Source of the DNA: Caulobacter segnis | GTDB taxonomy: Bacteria; Pseudomonadota; Alphaproteobacteria; Caulobacterales; Caulobacteraceae | Length of the DNA stretch: 7,950 bases | Direction: 5' to 3' | NCBI RefSeq assembly: GCF_003243465.1 | Contig: NZ_QFQZ01000127.1 | Span: 1 to 7,950 of the forward strand | Shown: one piece after another, positions 6,236 to 7,950 of the stretch | Position numbering within the stretch: the stretch's first letter is position 1 | How the letters are laid out: the number at the start of each line of letters is the position of its first letter | Position numbers and translations under genes: made by a program | Notes under the pieces: generated by a model | The model's database searches: none | The model's input: the letters and a program-made list of their open reading frames with translations, nothing else | What the model was told of the DNA's origin: nothing

Positions 6236-7564
6236 ATGCCTTTTCAGATCTCCCGCCTCCTGCTCCTGGCGCGGTGCTCGACCGTCGACTTCGGCAAGGC
6301 GATCCTGTGGCGGATGTTCAAGCTGTTCGCCCTGTTCCATCTGGTCGAGACGCTGGGTGTCGATCCCGACCTGGCGGGCATGCTGGTGATGACCAGCCTC
6401 GTCGCCGACGCGGCGACCGATCCGCTGGTCGGCGGCCTGATCGACGGCCTCAGCCGTCGCGGCTGGAGCTACCGGCTCTACTACCTCGTCGCGCCGCTGA
6501 TCGCCGGCGGCGTGCTCACCGCGTTCTTCTCGCTGACGACCGGAGGATGGGCGTCGAGCTGGCAGATCTTGATTTTCCTCGTCGCCTTCCGGATCGCCTA
6601 CACCTTCTCGGACATTCCCGCGAACCTCAGCGCGGTCCAGATCGCCGAGCAAGGTCACGACGCCACCGTGATCTGGGGCATGAAGAAAGGCTTCGCCATG
6701 CTGGGGACACTGGCCATCTCGGCCTGCGTGGCCCCGATTCTGCGCGGGCAAGGCGGACGCTTCGAGCCTCGGAACCTGATAATCGCCATGGGGCTGCTGA
6801 CCCTTGTGACCGCCCTCGCCTATGTGCTGAGCGCTGGAGCGCTGCCTACGGCGCGACGAGGAGCATCGGGGCGGGCGGCGCCCGTCGCGCTGAGCGCCCG
6901 GCTTCAGGCCGTGGTCCAAAATGGCCGGCTGTGGATGCTGGTCGGCGTGATCCTGGCCACGGGCGTGCTCACCGACGCGCTGGGCGCGGGCATGCTGTTC
7001 ATCGGCCAGAACGTCGTCGGCGACGCGGCCTGGTCGGGCCGCGCGCTGTTCTGGATCGCGGTCGGTGGAACCGTGGCGATCCCCTGCGGTTCGGCCATCG
7101 CGCTACGGCTCGGGCGCGTCCCGACGCTTCACGCCGCGCTCGTCGTCACCGCGCTCGCCGCCGCCGCGGTTCCCTTCACGCTCTTGAGGTCCCAAGCGAT
7201 CTACGCGGTGTTGGCGGTATACGGCTTTGGGCTTGGGCTGACGCCGATGATGTACTGGGCGATCTCCATCGACGCCGTGGCCCCTGCGGCGCGGGCTCCC
7301 GCGCCCAGTCAAGCCCTGTCGCTCTCGCTGATGTCCGCGAGCGTGAAGGTCGGCGGCGGCCTCAACGCGGCCCTGATTGGATTTTGCCTTCAGGCCTCCC
7401 AGTGGAAGGATGTGGGGGTGGGCGGCGCGCCGCGGCTGGATCTCATAACGCTGCTGACGCTCTGCTCGGTGGCGGGCGCCCTGATCGCCCTAGGGATCAG
7501 CGTTCGACTGAACACGCCCCCAAAATGCTCCGAACTAAAGCTTCCTGGGATGCCACCAACTTAG
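6236..7564 (+). CDS. GPH/MelB-like cation-coupled symporter (MFS superfamily), probably for a sugar
   Basis: The protein has 442 residues from the chosen start and about twelve hydrophobic segments, the normal size for the glycoside-pentoside-hexuronide family. Numbered from this start, ADAATDPLVGGLID (57-70) carries D58 and D62, spaced like the cation-binding D55/D59 of MelB (D-x3-DP...G). AYTFSDIPANLS (121-132) matches the MelB helix IV Y-T-x-x-DIP motif, with D126 at the position of MelB D124. Such proteins use a Na+ or H+ gradient to import glycosides across the inner membrane; the substrate here is unknown. The frame is open from an ATG at 6164, but that codon sits inside the 6152-6172 dyad, lacks a ribosome binding site and would leave only 38 bp to the divergent ROK start. 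The ATG at 6236 gives the usual short N-terminus before the first helix (MPFQISRLLLLARCSTVDFG), although its ribosome binding site is also weak (GAAGG, 12 bases away). The C-terminus looks complete. Confidence 0.85.
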   Translation: MPFQISRLLLLARCSTVDFGKAILWRMFKLFALFHLVETLGVDPDLAGMLVMTSLVADAATDPLVGGLIDGLSRRGWSYRLYYLVAPLIAGGVLTAFFSLTTGGWASSWQILIFLVAFRIAYTFSDIPANLSAVQIAEQGHDATVIWGMKKGFAMLGTLAISACVAPILRGQGGRFEPRNLIIAMGLLTLVTALAYVLSAGALPTARRGASGRAAPVALSARLQAVVQNGRLWMLVGVILATGVLTDALGAGMLFIGQNVVGDAAWSGRALFWIAVGGTVAIPCGSAIALRLGRVPTLHAALVVTALAAAAVPFTLLRSQAIYAVLAVYGFGLGLTPMMYWAISIDAVAPAARAPAPSQALSLSLMSASVKVGGGLNAALIGFCLQASQWKDVGVGGAPRLDLITLLTLCSVAGALIALGISVRLNTPPKCSELKLPGMPPT

Positions 7565-7770
7565 CGCGATCGCCCCGGTCATTTCGCCAGAAGCCAGGGA
7601 CGTCGAACTGGGGGCCTCGCAAAGCTTAGCGGCGTGATCCGCGCAACAACTGAGCGGTACGTTCTCGTCGCACAGTCGCTCTAATCCTAGAGGCATGAGC
7701 TCAATATCGACCTCAAGGACTCTGAATTCTCCTGCCTCCGTCCAACAGATGTTGGTCCCGTCGCTTCCCT
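7565..7770. other. Gene-poor spacer between the symporter and the IS end
   Basis: No supported gene is present. There is a short 5-bp hairpin (CTCTA 7679-7683 / TAGAG 7688-7692) without a T-run. A minus-strand frame is open for about 85 codons but has no recognisable product. No clear terminator for the symporter is visible. The right part could be the remains of a gene cut by the IS insertion. Confidence 0.4.
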
Positions 7771-7874
7771 TGACTTCCCCCCCCTGAAACTCCTCTAGAA
7801 ATAACTAGAGTCCGCCCCGACCAAAGGACGGACAGATGAAGCGATCACGGTTCGCGGAAGAGCAGATCATCGGG
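7771..7874 (+). mobile_element. Left end of an IS3-family element, interrupted by a second IS
   Basis: The sequence starting TGACTTCCCCCCCC has the 5'-TGA and C-rich character of IS3-family (IS51/IS407-like) terminal repeats. It stands 65 bases before an orfA start, the normal distance. A perfect 6-bp dyad (CTCTAG 7793-7798 / CTAGAG 7805-7810, loop AAATAA) lies between the end and orfA. The element stops at about 7874, where a new IS end begins. The right end is not in the window, so no target duplication can be checked. The exact left boundary (7770-7771) is inferred from the TGA end rule. Confidence 0.6.
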
Positions 7875-7877
7875 TGA
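7836..7877 (+). pseudogene. IS3-family transposase orfA, truncated after 13 codons
   Basis: The codons read MKRSRFAEEQIIG and then TGA. This is the characteristic start of IS3-family (IS407-like) OrfA helix-turn-helix proteins, which normally continue ILKE. The ribosome binding site AAAGGA lies seven bases before the ATG. The reading frame is lost at 7875, where the TGATCCTCCC end of another element is joined; the stop codon itself comes from the incoming element. The rest of orfA may lie beyond the window, on the far side of the inserted element. Confidence 0.7.
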
Positions 7878-7950
7878 TCCTCCCTCGTTTCAGTGGACAC
7901 CCATGCTAGCTTTTCGGAGCTGGAGAGGAGTGTCTGATGAACGTGAAGCG
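7875..7950 (+). mobile_element. Left end of a second IS3-like element, nested in the first
   Basis: TGATCCTCCCTCGTTTCAG followed by TGGACACC has the form of an IS3-family inverted repeat. It begins exactly where the first element's orfA loses homology, and an ATG with a strong ribosome binding site follows 62 bases later. Most of the element lies beyond the window, so family and completeness cannot be confirmed. Confidence 0.55.
7937..7950 (+). CDS. Start of the second element's transposase orfA, 3'-partial
   Basis: Only ATG-AAC-GTG-AAG-CG is visible (MNVK, then probably Arg). It is preceded by GGAGAGGAG, an excellent ribosome binding site about six bases before the ATG, and it sits at the distance from the IS end expected for orfA. 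A basic start is typical of IS3-family OrfA proteins. The assignment rests mostly on context. Confidence 0.45.

Noticed and set aside
5893..7629. A 578-codon + strand frame overlapping the symporter
   Set aside because: It is Arg/Pro/Gly-rich shadow sequence in another frame of the symporter and antisense to the ROK gene; the symporter frame carries the family motifs.
7535..7795. Minus-strand frame of about 85 codons containing GEFRVLEVDIELMPLGLERL
   Set aside because: It looks protein-like and could be the remnant of a gene cut by the IS. But it overlaps the symporter 3' end, its only visible ATG is internal with no ribosome binding site, and I recognise no family. A homology search with this peptide would decide it.

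Overview
The window reads as a GC-rich alphaproteobacterial chromosome, most likely Caulobacter or a close relative. This is an inference from the strong G/C bias at third codon positions and the large TonB-dependent receptor with a Caulobacter/Sphingomonad-type plug, in an operon-sized locus with a ROK regulator. No rRNA, tRNA or CRISPR array was seen.

Layout. Positions 3-743 (+) hold the 3' part of an unrecognised protein whose start lies before the window. A strong hairpin follows directly, then about 420 bp with no convincing gene (744-1165). Three minus-strand genes then form the core, read from right to left: a ROK-family regulator (6125-4959), a TonB-dependent outer-membrane receptor (4798-2213), and a secreted S1/P1-type zinc hydrolase (2152-1166) with a hairpin in the 60-bp gap before it. 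Divergent from the regulator is a GPH/MelB-like inner-membrane symporter (about 6236-7564, +). After it come about 200 bp of featureless DNA. The window ends in the left end of an IS3-type element whose orfA is cut after 13 codons by the left end of a second IS3-like element.

How the genes may work together (inference). The receptor would carry a substrate across the outer membrane, the periplasmic hydrolase could process a phosphate-ester substrate, and the MelB-like carrier would move a small, probably sugar-like product across the inner membrane. The ROK protein would control them.

The most useful observation is a shared inverted repeat, TTTAT-S-TTC-N7-GAA-S. It occurs once just upstream of the receptor (4815-4835) and once between the divergent regulator and symporter genes (6152-6172). 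It is a candidate operator for the ROK protein and would define a local regulon. The first ATG of the symporter frame lies inside this site, which argues for the later start at 6236.
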